52,771 bases of DNA from positions 1 to 52,771 of the forward strand of contig JAKPNM010000013.1 of NCBI GenBank assembly GCA_029548395.1, given 5' to 3'. The stretch's first letter is position 1; every line of letters begins with the position of its first letter. The position numbers were made by a program, and so were the translations under genes. Shown here piece by piece: positions 33,692 through 42,778 of this stretch. The notes below the pieces were generated by a model. The model had not been told where the DNA came from and ran no database searches. It saw only the letters and a program-made list of their open reading frames with translations. The stretch comes from Bacillota bacterium. Its GTDB lineage: Bacteria > Bacillota > Clostridia > Christensenellales > Aristaeellaceae.

Positions 33692-34741
33692 ATGAGCTTT
33701 TTCAAAAAAATCATCACCAGCCAGCTGATTGACGTCATCGAGTGGACCGATTCCAGCGCCAACACCATGGTGTACCGCTATGAGCGTGACGGCAAGGAGA
33801 TCATGATGGGCGCGCAGCTCACCGTGCGCGAAAGCCAGGTGGCTGTCTTTGTCAACGAGGGCAAGATCGCCGATATCTTCCAGCCCGGGCGCTACGAGCT
33901 GTCCACCCAGAACATGCCCATCATGACGGCGCTGAAGAGCTGGAAATACGGCTTCAAGTCCCCCTTCCAGGCGGAAGTCTACTTTGTCAACACCAAGCAG
34001 TTCCTGGATTTGAAGTGGGGCACCTCAAACCCGGTCATGATGCGCGACAGCGAGTTTGGCATGGTGCGCCTGCGCGCCTTCGGCATCTACTCCTTCCGCG
34101 TGAGCGACCCGGCGGCCTTTCTCAAGGAGGTCTTTGGCACCACCGAGCTGATGACGGTGGAGGGCGTGGAGGGGCAAATCAAGCGCACGGTGGTGTCCGC
34201 GCTGTCAGACATCATTGCCCAGAGCAAGATCCCGGCCCTGGATCTGGCCGCCAATTACGATGAGCTCAGCCAGTTCGCGCTGAGCAGCCTGTCTCCGCGC
34301 TTTGCCGGGCTGGGGCTCAAGCTGGAAAGCTTTGTGATTGAAAACATCTCCCTGCCCCAGGAAGTCGAGCAGGCCATGGACCGCCGCACCAGCATGGGCG
34401 TGGTGGGCGACCTGGGCAGATACGCCCAGTTCCAGGCGGCGGAGGCCATGCGCGACGCGGCCCAAAACGAGGGCGGCGTTGCCGGCATGGGCGCGGGCCT
34501 GGGCGCCGGCATGGCCATGAGCCAAATGATGCAGAGCGCCTTTGCGGGCAGCCAGCAGCCGCAGCCCGCCGCCCCACAGCCCAGCCTGGTGCTCTGCGTC
34601 AGCTGTCAGACGCTCATCGCCCAGGGCAGCAAGTTCTGCTCCCATTGCGGCGCCAGCCAGTCAGGCACCGCCTGCAGCGGCTGCGGCAAGTCCCTGGAGC
34701 CCGGGACCAAGTTCTGTCCCGAGTGCGGCGCCAAACAATAA
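33692..34741 (+). CDS. SPFH-domain protein with double zinc ribbon
   Basis: A 349-residue protein resembling the virion-core/YdjI-type SPFH family. Residues about 25-210 form the SPFH domain (SQVAVFVNEGKIADIFQPGR, YELSTQNMPIMTALKSWKYG, FKSPFQAEVYFVNTKQFLDL). A helical Ala/Gly/Met-rich segment (about 250-290) follows, then a C-terminal pair of zinc ribbons: CVSCQTLIAQGSKFCSHCG and CSGCGKSLEPGTKFCPECG. There is no membrane helix. Family members scaffold membrane microdomains or respond to envelope stress in Bacillus. AGGAGG lies 8 bases before the ATG. It probably shares the promoter at 32773 with the receiver-like gene. Confidence 0.88.
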   Translation: MSFFKKIITSQLIDVIEWTDSSANTMVYRYERDGKEIMMGAQLTVRESQVAVFVNEGKIADIFQPGRYELSTQNMPIMTALKSWKYGFKSPFQAEVYFVNTKQFLDLKWGTSNPVMMRDSEFGMVRLRAFGIYSFRVSDPAAFLKEVFGTTELMTVEGVEGQIKRTVVSALSDIIAQSKIPALDLAANYDELSQFALSSLSPRFAGLGLKLESFVIENISLPQEVEQAMDRRTSMGVVGDLGRYAQFQAAEAMRDAAQNEGGVAGMGAGLGAGMAMSQMMQSAFAGSQQPQPAAPQPSLVLCVSCQTLIAQGSKFCSHCGASQSGTACSGCGKSLEPGTKFCPECGAKQ

Positions 34742-34864
34742 GAACACAAGCGCTGGCGACAACGCTTTTTCCTGCCTGTATACAGCTCCACCCATGGCAG
34801 GGGCAGACGCCCGGCTGGCGGACGCTTTGCACAGGCATGATGACCAAATCAAGGCGGAGCAAGC

Positions 34865-35455
34865 ATGAACCAGACTCATCCCCCCCTTCCTTCCACCGAA
34901 GAGGACAAAATCCGCGCGCTGTTCCAGGAAAAAGGCGCCATCCTGCAGGGCCATTTTTACCGCCTGTCCGGGCGGCACACCGACTGGTATGTCCAGTGCG
35001 CGCGCCTGTTTGAAAACCATCGGACCGGCGAGCTGGTTGGCCGGGCGCTGGCCGACAAATGCAGGGATTTTGCGCCGGAGGTGGTGCTCTCGGCAGCCAT
35101 CGGCGGCGTGCTGCCCGGATACGAGGTGGCCCGCGCGCTGGGTTTGAACCTGTTTTACTGTGAAAAGCGCGATGGCGCGCTGATTTTGCGCCGCGGCTTC
35201 ACCCTGCGCCCCGGCGCACGCGTGCTGATTGTGGAGGATGAGATCTCCACCGGCCAAAGCATCCACGAGATGATGGAAATCGTGCACGCCCTGGACGGCG
35301 TGGTGGCCGGCGTAGGCTGCCTGGTGGACAAATCCGGCGGCACCGCGCCGCTGAACGTGCCCCTGGTCAGCCTGATCACCCTTAACGCCGCGCACTACCG
35401 CGCGGATGTCTGTCCGATGTGTCAGAAGGGACAGCCGCTGCAAAACCTGCGCTGA
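34865..35455 (+). CDS. pyrE: Orotate phosphoribosyltransferase
   Basis: A 196-residue type I phosphoribosyltransferase that joins orotate and PRPP to form OMP in pyrimidine synthesis. The PRPP-binding loop VLIVEDEISTGQS lies at about residues 118-130; HTDWYVQCARLFENHRT and SAAIGGVLPGYEVARALG are substrate and pyrophosphate loops. The C-terminal CPMCQKG is a Cys pair found in many clostridial-type PyrE proteins. No other pyr genes are nearby. GGCGGAGC precedes the ATG. Another PRPP-dependent transferase is possible but less likely. Confidence 0.8.
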   Translation: MNQTHPPLPSTEEDKIRALFQEKGAILQGHFYRLSGRHTDWYVQCARLFENHRTGELVGRALADKCRDFAPEVVLSAAIGGVLPGYEVARALGLNLFYCEKRDGALILRRGFTLRPGARVLIVEDEISTGQSIHEMMEIVHALDGVVAGVGCLVDKSGGTAPLNVPLVSLITLNAAHYRADVCPMCQKGQPLQNLR

Positions 35456-35540
35456 CCGGAGGGCGGCGGCCTCTTCCATCACGCCGGATGTCCGGGATCC
35501 CGCACCGTCCGGCAAACGCGCTGCAATCCCGGTATTCACG

Positions 35541-35574
35541 ATGCCACCTGCCCCATCGAAAGGTACGGTGGCAT
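35541..35574 (+). terminator. Hairpin between pyrE and the CapA-like gene
   Basis: ATGCCACC (35541-35548) pairs with GGTGGCAT (35567-35574) across an 18-base loop that has some internal pairing. No T-run follows, so terminator function is uncertain. Confidence 0.3.
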
Positions 35575-35707
35575 TGTGCTGCAGGCGGTCTTTGCCGGCC
35601 CGTGTCCAACAAATCCGGGCAGCGGTTTTCAGGGCGGGGCTACCTTCACCGGGTGTAAATCCCTTCGCGATATGGTATCATGCTCGGGAAGAAACAAGGA
35701 GGCGCGT

Positions 35708-36754
35708 ATGAAGAACCGTCTGGCCATCATCCTACTGGCGCTGGTCATGTGCCTGAGCCTGGGCGCGGCAGCCGAAGAGACGCTGACGCTCACCTTTGTG
35801 GGGGATGTCAGCATCGGTGACGCCATTCAGCACCGCAGCTGGGAGAACAGTTACCACAGCGTGGTCGCGCAAAAAGGCATGGACTGGCCCTTTTCCCTGG
35901 TGGCGGAGCAGATGCGCGCCTCCGATATCACCATTGCCAACCTGGAGGGCACCATCACCACCCGGACCCGGCACAGGGACGTCTACTTCCCGCTGGTGAT
36001 CGACCCGGCGCACACGCAGATCCTGCTGTCCGGCGGCATCGATGTGGTCAACACCGCCAACAACCACGCCATGGACTTTTATAAAGAGGGCTATGCCCAG
36101 ACGCTGGAGCATCTGGACCAGGCCGGCATCGCGCACTTCGGCACCCTCAGCCCGCCCGGCACGACCAAGGTCAACCGGCAGGTCATCCTGGAGCGCAAGG
36201 GGGTCAGGATCGGTTTTGTCGGCTTCACCTATCCCCAGGAAAGCGACCTCAGGCACATTGAAAAAGCTACCCGGGAGCTGCGGGACGCCGGATGCGACCT
36301 GGTCATCCTCAGCCTGCACTGGGGCAGGGAAACCTACCTGATACCCGATGGGGCGCAGTACAGCTTTGCCCGCAAGGTGCTCAAATTCGACATCGACCTG
36401 ATCTACGGCCACCACCCGCATGTGGTGCAGCCCATCGCGCTGTACCAGGGCAAGCCGGTCCTGTTCAGCACCGGCAACTTCACCTTTGGCGCCATGAGCA
36501 AGGTGGACCCGTCCACCGGGCTGTTCCAGGTCAGCTATGACCTGTCCGGCGACAGGCCGCGCCTGGCCGCCATCCGCGTCATCCCGCTGGAGACCCGCGG
36601 CACGGGCGACTACCGCCCCACACCGGTGACAGATGAGGTCGCGCAGCAGGCCATCTTCCGCAAGCTCACCCTGAAGCGCCCGCCCAAGGACTTTGAGAAC
36701 CTGCCGGACAGTTTCCTGACCACCGGCGAAGCCGTCTTCGCCGCGGACAAATAA
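35708..36754 (+). CDS. CapA-family secreted protein
   Basis: A 348-residue secreted protein of the CapA/PgsA metallophosphatase-like family, associated with capsule or poly-gamma-glutamate export. The signal peptide (KNRLAIILLALVMCLSLGAA) is followed by LTFVGDVSIGD (metal-binding Asp), IANLEGTIT, VVNTANNHAMDF, VILSLHWGRET and YGHHPHVVQPIALYQGKPVL, then STGNFTFG. ATG 35708 is chosen by AAGGAGG 8 bases upstream; a longer frame reaching back to 35576 has no such site. It is 21 bp from the next secreted-protein gene and probably cotranscribed with it. Its real substrate is not known. Confidence 0.88.
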   Translation: MKNRLAIILLALVMCLSLGAAAEETLTLTFVGDVSIGDAIQHRSWENSYHSVVAQKGMDWPFSLVAEQMRASDITIANLEGTITTRTRHRDVYFPLVIDPAHTQILLSGGIDVVNTANNHAMDFYKEGYAQTLEHLDQAGIAHFGTLSPPGTTKVNRQVILERKGVRIGFVGFTYPQESDLRHIEKATRELRDAGCDLVILSLHWGRETYLIPDGAQYSFARKVLKFDIDLIYGHHPHVVQPIALYQGKPVLFSTGNFTFGAMSKVDPSTGLFQVSYDLSGDRPRLAAIRVIPLETRGTGDYRPTPVTDEVAQQAIFRKLTLKRPPKDFENLPDSFLTTGEAVFAADK

Positions 36755-36775
36755 TTCAACTTTGAAAGGACGTCC

Positions 36776-38404
36776 ATGTTGCAAAGAGTTTTCCTTGTTA
36801 TGCTGGCGCTGGCCCTGCTGGCCGGCGCCCCGGCCTCCCTGGCCCAGGAGATGGGCTATGTGCAGTTCGGCACCTACAAAACCCAGGCCGACGGCGGCAC
36901 AGCCCCCATTTTGTGGAAGCTGCTCAGCGACAATGCCAATGGCGTGCTGCTGCTGAGCGAGTATGTGCTGGACGCCAGGCCTGTCCAGTCGGAAGGCCGC
37001 TTCAACGGCTATGAATACTCCGAGATCAAGCGCTGGCTTGAGGGCGAGTTTTTCGAACAGGCCTTTGTCCCCGGCGAGCAGGCCCTGATCGCGGTGGAGG
37101 ACGGCGCGCCCCTGGTGACGCTGCCGTCGGTGGAGGAGCTGCGCAAGAAGGACGGCGGTTTTTTCGACACCGAAGGTCTGCGCGCCAGGCCGACCCCCTA
37201 CGCCGTCAGGCAGGGCGTTCAAAAATATGCCGGCGGGGACGCCAGCTACTGGACGCGCAACCGCTCCCAGAGCAACGCGAACAGCCAGCGCCGCGTGATG
37301 GAAAAGGGCAGCTTTGGCTATTCGCCCGCCTCTTACTCCAACATCGGTGTGCGCCCCATGCTGCGCCTGACGCCGGGCGCCCTGGCGGACGCGCGGGGCA
37401 CGGGCAGTCTGAACGACCCCTTCATCCTGTCCTTGCCCGCCATCATGCCCGCGACACCCCCGCCCCAGGCGACACAGGCGCCGGAGGCAGAAACCCAAGG
37501 GGCGCAGGCACAAGCCGGTGAACACGCTCAGGCTGAGCCGCTGCTGACCGAGGGCTTCCCGCCGCTGACCGCGCAGGGCTTTCTGCCCGCGGGCCAGGCG
37601 CCCTATGTGTTCAAGGATGAGGACCAGGGCATCTGGCGCTATGCCTCGCCGTCCCTGCGGCTGGTGATCACCCGCCATCAGGACGTCGACAACAAGCTGC
37701 GCTGGTTTGAAAGCCATATCTTCTTCACAGAGGACGAAGCGTTTAAAATGTATCCCTTTGACCCGGGCAACCGCCGCAAAATGACAACGATGGAAAAGAT
37801 CGCCAACCAGCATCATCTGGTCTACGCCCTCAACGGGGACTATTACATCTACCGCGTCAACATGAACCGCGACGGCAAGAAATTTGTAATCGGCAAGGTG
37901 GCGCGGGACTTTAAGATCCTCTACGACCAGCCCATCAATCCCAACCGCAGGACCCACCCCAACCTGGACGTGATGGCGCTGTATCCTGATGGCAGCATGA
38001 GCGTGCACAGCGCCAACGAGATGACGGCGGAGCAGCTGATCAAGGCCGGCGCCAGGGACGTGCTGTCCTTTGGTCCCTGGCTGGTGCGCGACGGGGAGAT
38101 CAACGTCCAGGGCGTCGCCAACTTCGGCATCACCCAGCAGCCGCGCGCCGGCCTGGGCATGATCAGCCAGGGGCATTTCCTGCACATCGTGGTGGAGTCC
38201 CGCACCTCCAAAAGCAAGGGCGTCAACACCACCTGGCTGGCCGAGCGCTTTCATGCGCTGGGCTGCGGCACCGCCTTCAACCTGGACGGCGGGCAGACAG
38301 CCGTGCTGATCTTCATGGGCGAGCAGCTCAACGAGATCGGCAAATACGATGGCAAGACCAACTCCCGCGAGCAAAACGAGGTCATGGGCATCGGCACACG
38401 CTGA
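36776..38404 (+). CDS. DUF6273 - phosphodiester glycosidase (NAGPA) fusion, secreted
   Basis: A 542-residue secreted two-domain protein. After the signal peptide (residues 1-22) comes a DUF6273-like module at about 25-220 (QFGTYKTQADGGTAPILWKL, YSEIKRWLEGEFF, GVRPMLRLTPGAL). A Pro/Ala/Gln-rich linker (about 225-255) leads to a phosphodiester glycosidase domain at about 300-542: ALNGDYYIY, SVHSANEMTAEQLIKAGARD, LSFGPWLVRDGEI, GLGMISQGHFLHIVV and CGTAFNLDGGQTA. NAGPA-type enzymes remove N-acetylglucosamine from phosphodiester linkages; bacterial members are thought to act on wall or exopolysaccharide glycosyl phosphates. It is coupled with the CapA-like gene. Confidence 0.85.
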   Translation: MLQRVFLVMLALALLAGAPASLAQEMGYVQFGTYKTQADGGTAPILWKLLSDNANGVLLLSEYVLDARPVQSEGRFNGYEYSEIKRWLEGEFFEQAFVPGEQALIAVEDGAPLVTLPSVEELRKKDGGFFDTEGLRARPTPYAVRQGVQKYAGGDASYWTRNRSQSNANSQRRVMEKGSFGYSPASYSNIGVRPMLRLTPGALADARGTGSLNDPFILSLPAIMPATPPPQATQAPEAETQGAQAQAGEHAQAEPLLTEGFPPLTAQGFLPAGQAPYVFKDEDQGIWRYASPSLRLVITRHQDVDNKLRWFESHIFFTEDEAFKMYPFDPGNRRKMTTMEKIANQHHLVYALNGDYYIYRVNMNRDGKKFVIGKVARDFKILYDQPINPNRRTHPNLDVMALYPDGSMSVHSANEMTAEQLIKAGARDVLSFGPWLVRDGEINVQGVANFGITQQPRAGLGMISQGHFLHIVVESRTSKSKGVNTTWLAERFHALGCGTAFNLDGGQTAVLIFMGEQLNEIGKYDGKTNSREQNEVMGIGTR

Positions 38405-38449
38405 ACCGGCATACCGCACAAGGCGCGATATGTTTCTATGGAGGCCGCT

Positions 38450-39175
38450 ATGAGGTTTTCGAACAGGCATGTGGTGATCACCGGCGTCTCGCAGGGCATC
38501 GGCCAGGCGCTGGCAGCGGCCTACCGTGCCCAGGGCGCGCGGGTGGCCGGCATTGATCTCACACAGCCCGCAAAGGCGCCGGAGGTCTTTTTACAGGGCG
38601 ACATCGCGGACAGATCGGTGCTGGAGCGGTTCGCGCTGCTGGTCCAAAACGCTTTTCAACGGGTGGACATCCTCATCAACAACGCCATGCTTAGCCGTGG
38701 CGGGGTGGACCAATGCTCCTATGAGGATTTTCTGTACGTCCTCCGGGTGGGCGTGGCCGCGCCCTATTACCTGACGCGTCTGCTCTTGCCCCGGTTCAGC
38801 CCTGGCGCCAGCGTCATCAACCTGTCCTCCACCCGCGCCTTCCAGTCCCAGGCCCATACGGAGAGCTATTCGGCAGCCAAGGGCGGCATCACAGCGCTCA
38901 CCCATTCGCTTGCGGTCTCCCTGGCGGGCAGGGCGCGGGTCAACGCCATTGCCCCGGGCTGGGTGGATACCACAGGCGCACAGTTTCAAGGCGCGGACGC
39001 CGCCCAGCACCCAGCCGGGCGCGTGGGCACCCCGGAGGACATCGTCCAGGCCGCCTTCTTTCTCAGCGGCCAGGAGGCTGGCTTCATCACCGGGCAGACC
39101 CTGGTGGTGGATGGCGGCATAAGCCGGCTGATGGTCTATCACGGGGATGGCGGCTGGCGGTTGGAAAACCCGTAA
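38450..39175 (+). CDS. Short-chain dehydrogenase/reductase
   Basis: A 241-residue NAD(P)-dependent oxidoreductase of the classical SDR family. The cofactor motif is VVITGVSQGIGQAL, NNA is in ILINNAMLSRG, the catalytic Ser is in VINLSSTRAF, and the Tyr-x-x-x-Lys pair is in YSAAKGG. INAIAPGWVDT and GFITGQTLVVDGG complete the pattern of 3-oxoacyl-ACP-reductase-like members. ATG 38450 is chosen because GGAGG lies 6 bases upstream; the ATG at 38438 overlaps that site. Substrate unknown. The gene is convergent with prfC. Confidence 0.9.
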   Translation: MRFSNRHVVITGVSQGIGQALAAAYRAQGARVAGIDLTQPAKAPEVFLQGDIADRSVLERFALLVQNAFQRVDILINNAMLSRGGVDQCSYEDFLYVLRVGVAAPYYLTRLLLPRFSPGASVINLSSTRAFQSQAHTESYSAAKGGITALTHSLAVSLAGRARVNAIAPGWVDTTGAQFQGADAAQHPAGRVGTPEDIVQAAFFLSGQEAGFITGQTLVVDGGISRLMVYHGDGGWRLENP

Positions 39176-39183
39176 AATGAAAA

Positions 39184-39211
39184 CCGGCAAGGCCTGAAAG
39201 GCGTTTGCCGG
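39184..39211 (-). terminator. Terminator between convergent genes
   Basis: CCGGCAA (39184-39190) pairs with TTGCCGG (39205-39211). On the minus strand it is followed by TTTTCATTTT, so it should end prfC transcription; it also separates the SDR gene. Confidence 0.65.
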
Positions 39212-39255
39212 AACTTGATAAGAAGCTGCGCCCATACCGACGCGGGCCGGCCTTA

Positions 39256-40863
39256 TTATGTACGGCCCTCAAAGGCATCCATGGGCTCGATCTCATCCAG
39301 CGCCAGGCCGGGATTTCTCTCCATGGCCAGGCGGATGGACCACTCATTCTCAAAAAAGAGCACGGGCTTGCCCCGGGCGTCAGTGCCCCGGGCGGTGGTG
39401 GAGGTCAGGTTGAGCGCGTCCAAGGGCTTGGGGCTGTCAACCACCCAGCGCACAAAGCGCCAGGGCAGGCTGTCCATGATCAGCTCCGCGCCGTATTCAT
39501 TTTTGAGGCGGTAGGCCAGCACGTCAAACTGCAGCACGCCCACCACGCCCACGATGCTCTGCTCAAGCCCGATCTCCTCGCGCGTGAAGGTCTGGATCGC
39601 GCCCTCGTTGGACAGCTGTTCGATGCCCTTTAAAAACTGCTTTCGCTTCATGCTGTCAAAGGGGCGCACGCGTGCAAAATGCTCCGGCGCGAACACGGGG
39701 ATGCGCTCAAAACGCAGGCCGGGCTTCTGGGAGAGGGTGTCCCCCAGGCGGTAGATGCCCGGGTCAAACAGGCCGATGATGTCCCCGGGGTAGGCGGTCT
39801 CCACCATGGCGCGCTCATCCGCCATGAACTGCTGGGGCGCTTTGAGCTGGATCTGCTTGTTCTGTCCGGAATGCCAGGCGTTCATGTCGCGCCTGAACAC
39901 GCCCGAGACCACGCGCACAAAGGCCAGGCGGTCGCGGTGGGCCGGGTTCATGTTGGCCTGGATTTTGAAAACAAAGCCGCTGAAGTCCGGGCTGTCCGGC
40001 CGGATCTCCCCCTGGTCGCTCATGCGCGGCGTGGGCGGCAGGGTATAGGACAAAAAGCGGTTCAAAAAGGGCTCCACGCCGAAGTTGGTGATGGCCGAGC
40101 CGAAGAACATCGGCGTCAGCTCGCCCCGGCGGATGGCGGCCAGGTCAAAGGCGTCGCCGGCCTCGTCCAGCAGCTCAACCTCCTCGCGCAGCCGGGTGAG
40201 GTAGTGGGCGGCCAGCATGCCCTCAAGGGCGGGGTCATCGATGGACACCTCGGTCTTGCGGGCCTTGGTGCGGCCATGGTCGCTTGAAAAATACAGCTCC
40301 ACCGCCCTGGTATCACGGTGGTAGACGCCCTGAAAATCACCGTCCACGCCAATGGGCCAGTTGACCGGGCAGGAGCGGATGCCCAGCACCTGCTCAAGCT
40401 CCTCCATCAGCGCGAAGGGGTCCTTGGCGGCGCGGTCCATTTTGTTGACAAAGGTAAAAATGGGGATGCCGCGCATGCGGCAGACCCGGAAGAGCTTGCG
40501 GGTCTGTTCCTCCACGCCCCGGGAGGCGTCCAGCAGCATGACCGCGCTGTCAGCCGCCACCAGCACGCGGTAGGTATCCTCGGAAAAATCCTGGTGGCCG
40601 GGGGTGTCCAGGATATTGATATGGTAGCCCTCAAAGGAAAACTGCATGGCCGAGCTGGTCACCGAGATGCCACGCTGCTTTTCGATCTCCATCCAGTCGG
40701 AGGTGGCATGCGCCGCCGCCTTGCGCGCCTTGACGCTGCCCGCCTGGCGGATGGCGCCGCCATACAGCAGCAGCTTTTCCGTCAGCGTGGTCTTGCCCGC
40801 GTCCGGGTGGCTGATGATCGCAAAGGTGCGCCGGCGCGCGATCTCCCTGTGCAGCTGGTCCAT
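39256..40863 (-). CDS. prfC: Peptide chain release factor 3
   Basis: A 535-residue translational GTPase that recycles RF1/RF2 from the ribosome. G1 is SHPDAGKTT, G3 DTPGHQDF, G4 FVNKMDR. The segment KLLLYGGAIRQAGSVKARKA with SDWMEIEKQRGISVTSSAMQ is the RF3 switch region. Domains II-III follow with the RF3-specific GVVGVLQFDVLAYRLKNEYG. ATG 40863 is chosen because GGGGGAA precedes it; the longer frame adds 12 codons with no ribosome binding site. Length matches the family (about 530). Confidence 0.95.
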   Translation of the reverse strand: MDQLHREIARRRTFAIISHPDAGKTTLTEKLLLYGGAIRQAGSVKARKAAAHATSDWMEIEKQRGISVTSSAMQFSFEGYHINILDTPGHQDFSEDTYRVLVAADSAVMLLDASRGVEEQTRKLFRVCRMRGIPIFTFVNKMDRAAKDPFALMEELEQVLGIRSCPVNWPIGVDGDFQGVYHRDTRAVELYFSSDHGRTKARKTEVSIDDPALEGMLAAHYLTRLREEVELLDEAGDAFDLAAIRRGELTPMFFGSAITNFGVEPFLNRFLSYTLPPTPRMSDQGEIRPDSPDFSGFVFKIQANMNPAHRDRLAFVRVVSGVFRRDMNAWHSGQNKQIQLKAPQQFMADERAMVETAYPGDIIGLFDPGIYRLGDTLSQKPGLRFERIPVFAPEHFARVRPFDSMKRKQFLKGIEQLSNEGAIQTFTREEIGLEQSIVGVVGVLQFDVLAYRLKNEYGAELIMDSLPWRFVRWVVDSPKPLDALNLTSTTARGTDARGKPVLFFENEWSIRLAMERNPGLALDEIEPMDAFEGRT

Positions 40864-41147
40864 GGTTCCCCCTTTGTTCGTAGCCAAATCGGCAATCACG
40901 AATTATATGGGCGATGCTCCGGCTTGTCAATCACCTGGGCCCGGGGCAGGCGGCCCCGGCACCGGAGAAGCGGCCCGTCCCTCCCGGCAAACGCAAAAAA
41001 GAAACTGAGCATCGCGCGGGGAAACCTGTTATTGCCCCGGGAATTGTGATAGATTTTAGTCAGTTTCCCGGCAACGCATAAAAACGCCCCGAGGCCCAAG
41101 GAAACAGAAGGAAAACGGCGGCGGCATGCCCTGTAAAGGAGAGCGAC

Positions 41148-42170
41148 ATGATAGATCTGCGCAGCGACACTGTCACCCGGCCCACCCGGGCCATGCGGGA
41201 GGCCATGATGATGGCGCCCGTGGGCGATGACGTCTATGGCGACGACCCGACCGTCAACCGGCTGGAAACCCTGGCCGCGCAGGTCACCGGCAAGGAAGCG
41301 GCCCTGTTTGTGTGCTCGGGCACCATGGGCAACCAGCTGGCTATCATGAGCCATACCCGCCCGGGGCAGGAGATGATCGCCTCTGCCCACAGCCATGTGA
41401 TCGTCCATGAGCAGGGCGGCCACGCGCGGCTGTCCCACCTGTCAGCCGCGCTGGTCAATGAGCCCCATGGCGTATCGGCCGCGGCGGTCAGGGCCCTGTT
41501 CCGCGACCCGCAGGACCTTCACGCGCCCAGGACCGGCCTTTTGTGCCTGGAAAACGCGCTGGGCGACGGCACGGTGGTGCCGCTTGGGAAGATCCGCGAC
41601 GCGGTGGACGCCGCCCATGAGCTGGGCATGAAGGTGCACATGGACGGCGCGCGGCTGTTCAACGCCGCGGCGGCGCTTGGCGTGCCCGCCTGCGAGGTGG
41701 CCAAGGAAGTGGACTCGGTCATGTTCTGTCTGTCCAAGGGCCTGTGCGCGCCGGTGGGCAGCATGCTGTGCGGCACCGGGGAATTCATCGCCCTGGCGCG
41801 GCGCAACCGCAAGGTGCTGGGCGGCGGGATGCGGCAGGCCGGCGTGCTGGCCGCCTGCGGGCTGCTGGCCATCAATGACATGACCGCCCGCCTCGGGGAG
41901 GATCACCGCAACGCCAAAGCGCTGGCCGCCGCGCTGGCCGACATCCCGGGGATCAGGGTGGACCAGGACAACGTCCACATCAACATGGTGTTTTTTGAGG
42001 TCACAAAGCCCGGTTTCGACCATCAGGGCTTTGTCGGTTTTCTTATGGGCAGGGGCGTGCTGGTCAACGGCCAGTCCGGGGGGCAGTACCGCTTTGTGAC
42101 GCATCATGATGTCAGCCGGGCGCAGGTCATCACTGCCGCCGAACTGGTGCGGGACTTCCTGGCAGGCTGA
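41148..42170 (+). CDS. ltaE: Low-specificity threonine aldolase
   Basis: A 340-residue pyridoxal-phosphate enzyme that splits threonine (and allo-threonine) into glycine and acetaldehyde. The N-terminal MIDLRSDTVTRPTRAMREAM and VGDDVYGDDPTVNRLE are family signatures. CSGTMGNQLAI holds the phosphate-binding site, VHMDGARLFNAA the PLP-ring Asp, and FCLSKGLCAPVGS the Schiff-base Lys (about residue 197). AAAGGAG precedes the ATG. It stands alone, with a 150-bp gap before the FucU-type gene. Confidence 0.93.
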   Translation: MIDLRSDTVTRPTRAMREAMMMAPVGDDVYGDDPTVNRLETLAAQVTGKEAALFVCSGTMGNQLAIMSHTRPGQEMIASAHSHVIVHEQGGHARLSHLSAALVNEPHGVSAAAVRALFRDPQDLHAPRTGLLCLENALGDGTVVPLGKIRDAVDAAHELGMKVHMDGARLFNAAAALGVPACEVAKEVDSVMFCLSKGLCAPVGSMLCGTGEFIALARRNRKVLGGGMRQAGVLAACGLLAINDMTARLGEDHRNAKALAAALADIPGIRVDQDNVHINMVFFEVTKPGFDHQGFVGFLMGRGVLVNGQSGGQYRFVTHHDVSRAQVITAAELVRDFLAG

Positions 42171-42250
42171 GCCGGCGGTTCACGCCCTGTTCCCGCGGGA
42201 AATTCATTATATACGCCGCTTGTCAGGGGCAAGCCTGCGACCGGGCGCCC

Positions 42251-42280
42251 TTGACACCTGATGAACTCATTTTATATGAT
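42251..42280 (+). promoter_or_regulatory. Promoter of the FucU-type gene
   Basis: TTGACA (42251-42256) and TATGAT (42275-42280) with an 18-bp spacer, about 40 bases before the start codon. Confidence 0.7.
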
Positions 42281-42289
42281 GAAGCTGAT

Positions 42290-42297
42290 AAACGTTT
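42290..42297. promoter_or_regulatory. Possible LacI-family operator core
   Basis: AAACGTTT, a perfect 8-bp palindrome centred on CG, lies about 10 bp downstream of the -10 element of the FucU-type promoter, where a repressor would act. The core also occurs in the longer palindrome at 1880-1895. Confidence 0.4.
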
Positions 42298-42321
42298 CAT
42301 ATCAATCAAGGGAGGCACAAC

Positions 42322-42753
42322 ATGCTTAAGGGAATTTCACCACTGTTAAGCCCGGAACTGCTCAAGGTGATCGCGGAGATGGGCCACGGGGACGACCTGG
42401 TCATCGGCGACGGCAATTTTCCGGCCGCCAGCATGAACGCGCGCTGCCTGCGCTGCGATGGGCACAGCGTGCCCGAGCTGCTGGACGCCATCCTGCGCCT
42501 CTTCCCGCTGGATACCTATGTGGAAGCGCCTGTCACCCTGATGCAGACGGTGCCGGGCGACCTGCCGGAGGATCCACCCATCTGGGATACCTTCCGCGAC
42601 ATCGTGGAGCGCCATGAGCCGGGCACCAAGATCCAGTTTGCGGAGCGCTTTGCTTTTTACGACATCAGCCGCAAGGCCTACGCCACCATCCAGACCGGGG
42701 AAACCGCCCTGTACGCCTGCGTCATCCTCAAAAAAGGCGTGATCTCCGGCTGA
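42322..42753 (+). CDS. fucU: RbsD/FucU-family sugar mutarotase
   Basis: A 143-residue mutarotase that interconverts alpha and beta forms of fucose or ribose-like sugars, forming ring-shaped oligomers. The N-terminal MLKGISPLLSPELLKVIAEM with GHGDDLVIGDGNFPA supplies the catalytic His and Asp; the C-terminal YACVILKKGVI is the FucU tail. Its length fits FucU (about 140) and not RbsD-type pyranases with the same certainty. GGGAGG precedes the ATG. It has a good promoter with a possible LacI-type operator and a strong terminator, so it is a one-gene unit without other fucose genes nearby. Confidence 0.85.
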   Translation: MLKGISPLLSPELLKVIAEMGHGDDLVIGDGNFPAASMNARCLRCDGHSVPELLDAILRLFPLDTYVEAPVTLMQTVPGDLPEDPPIWDTFRDIVERHEPGTKIQFAERFAFYDISRKAYATIQTGETALYACVILKKGVISG

Positions 42754-42778
42754 GCCGGACAGTTTTTCATTGGCAAGG

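Noticed and set aside
35732..38470. A 912-codon minus-strand frame across the CapA and NAGPA genes
   Set aside because: Composition (His/Gly/Val/Leu-rich) is typical of antisense frames in GC-rich DNA; both plus-strand genes have clear domains.
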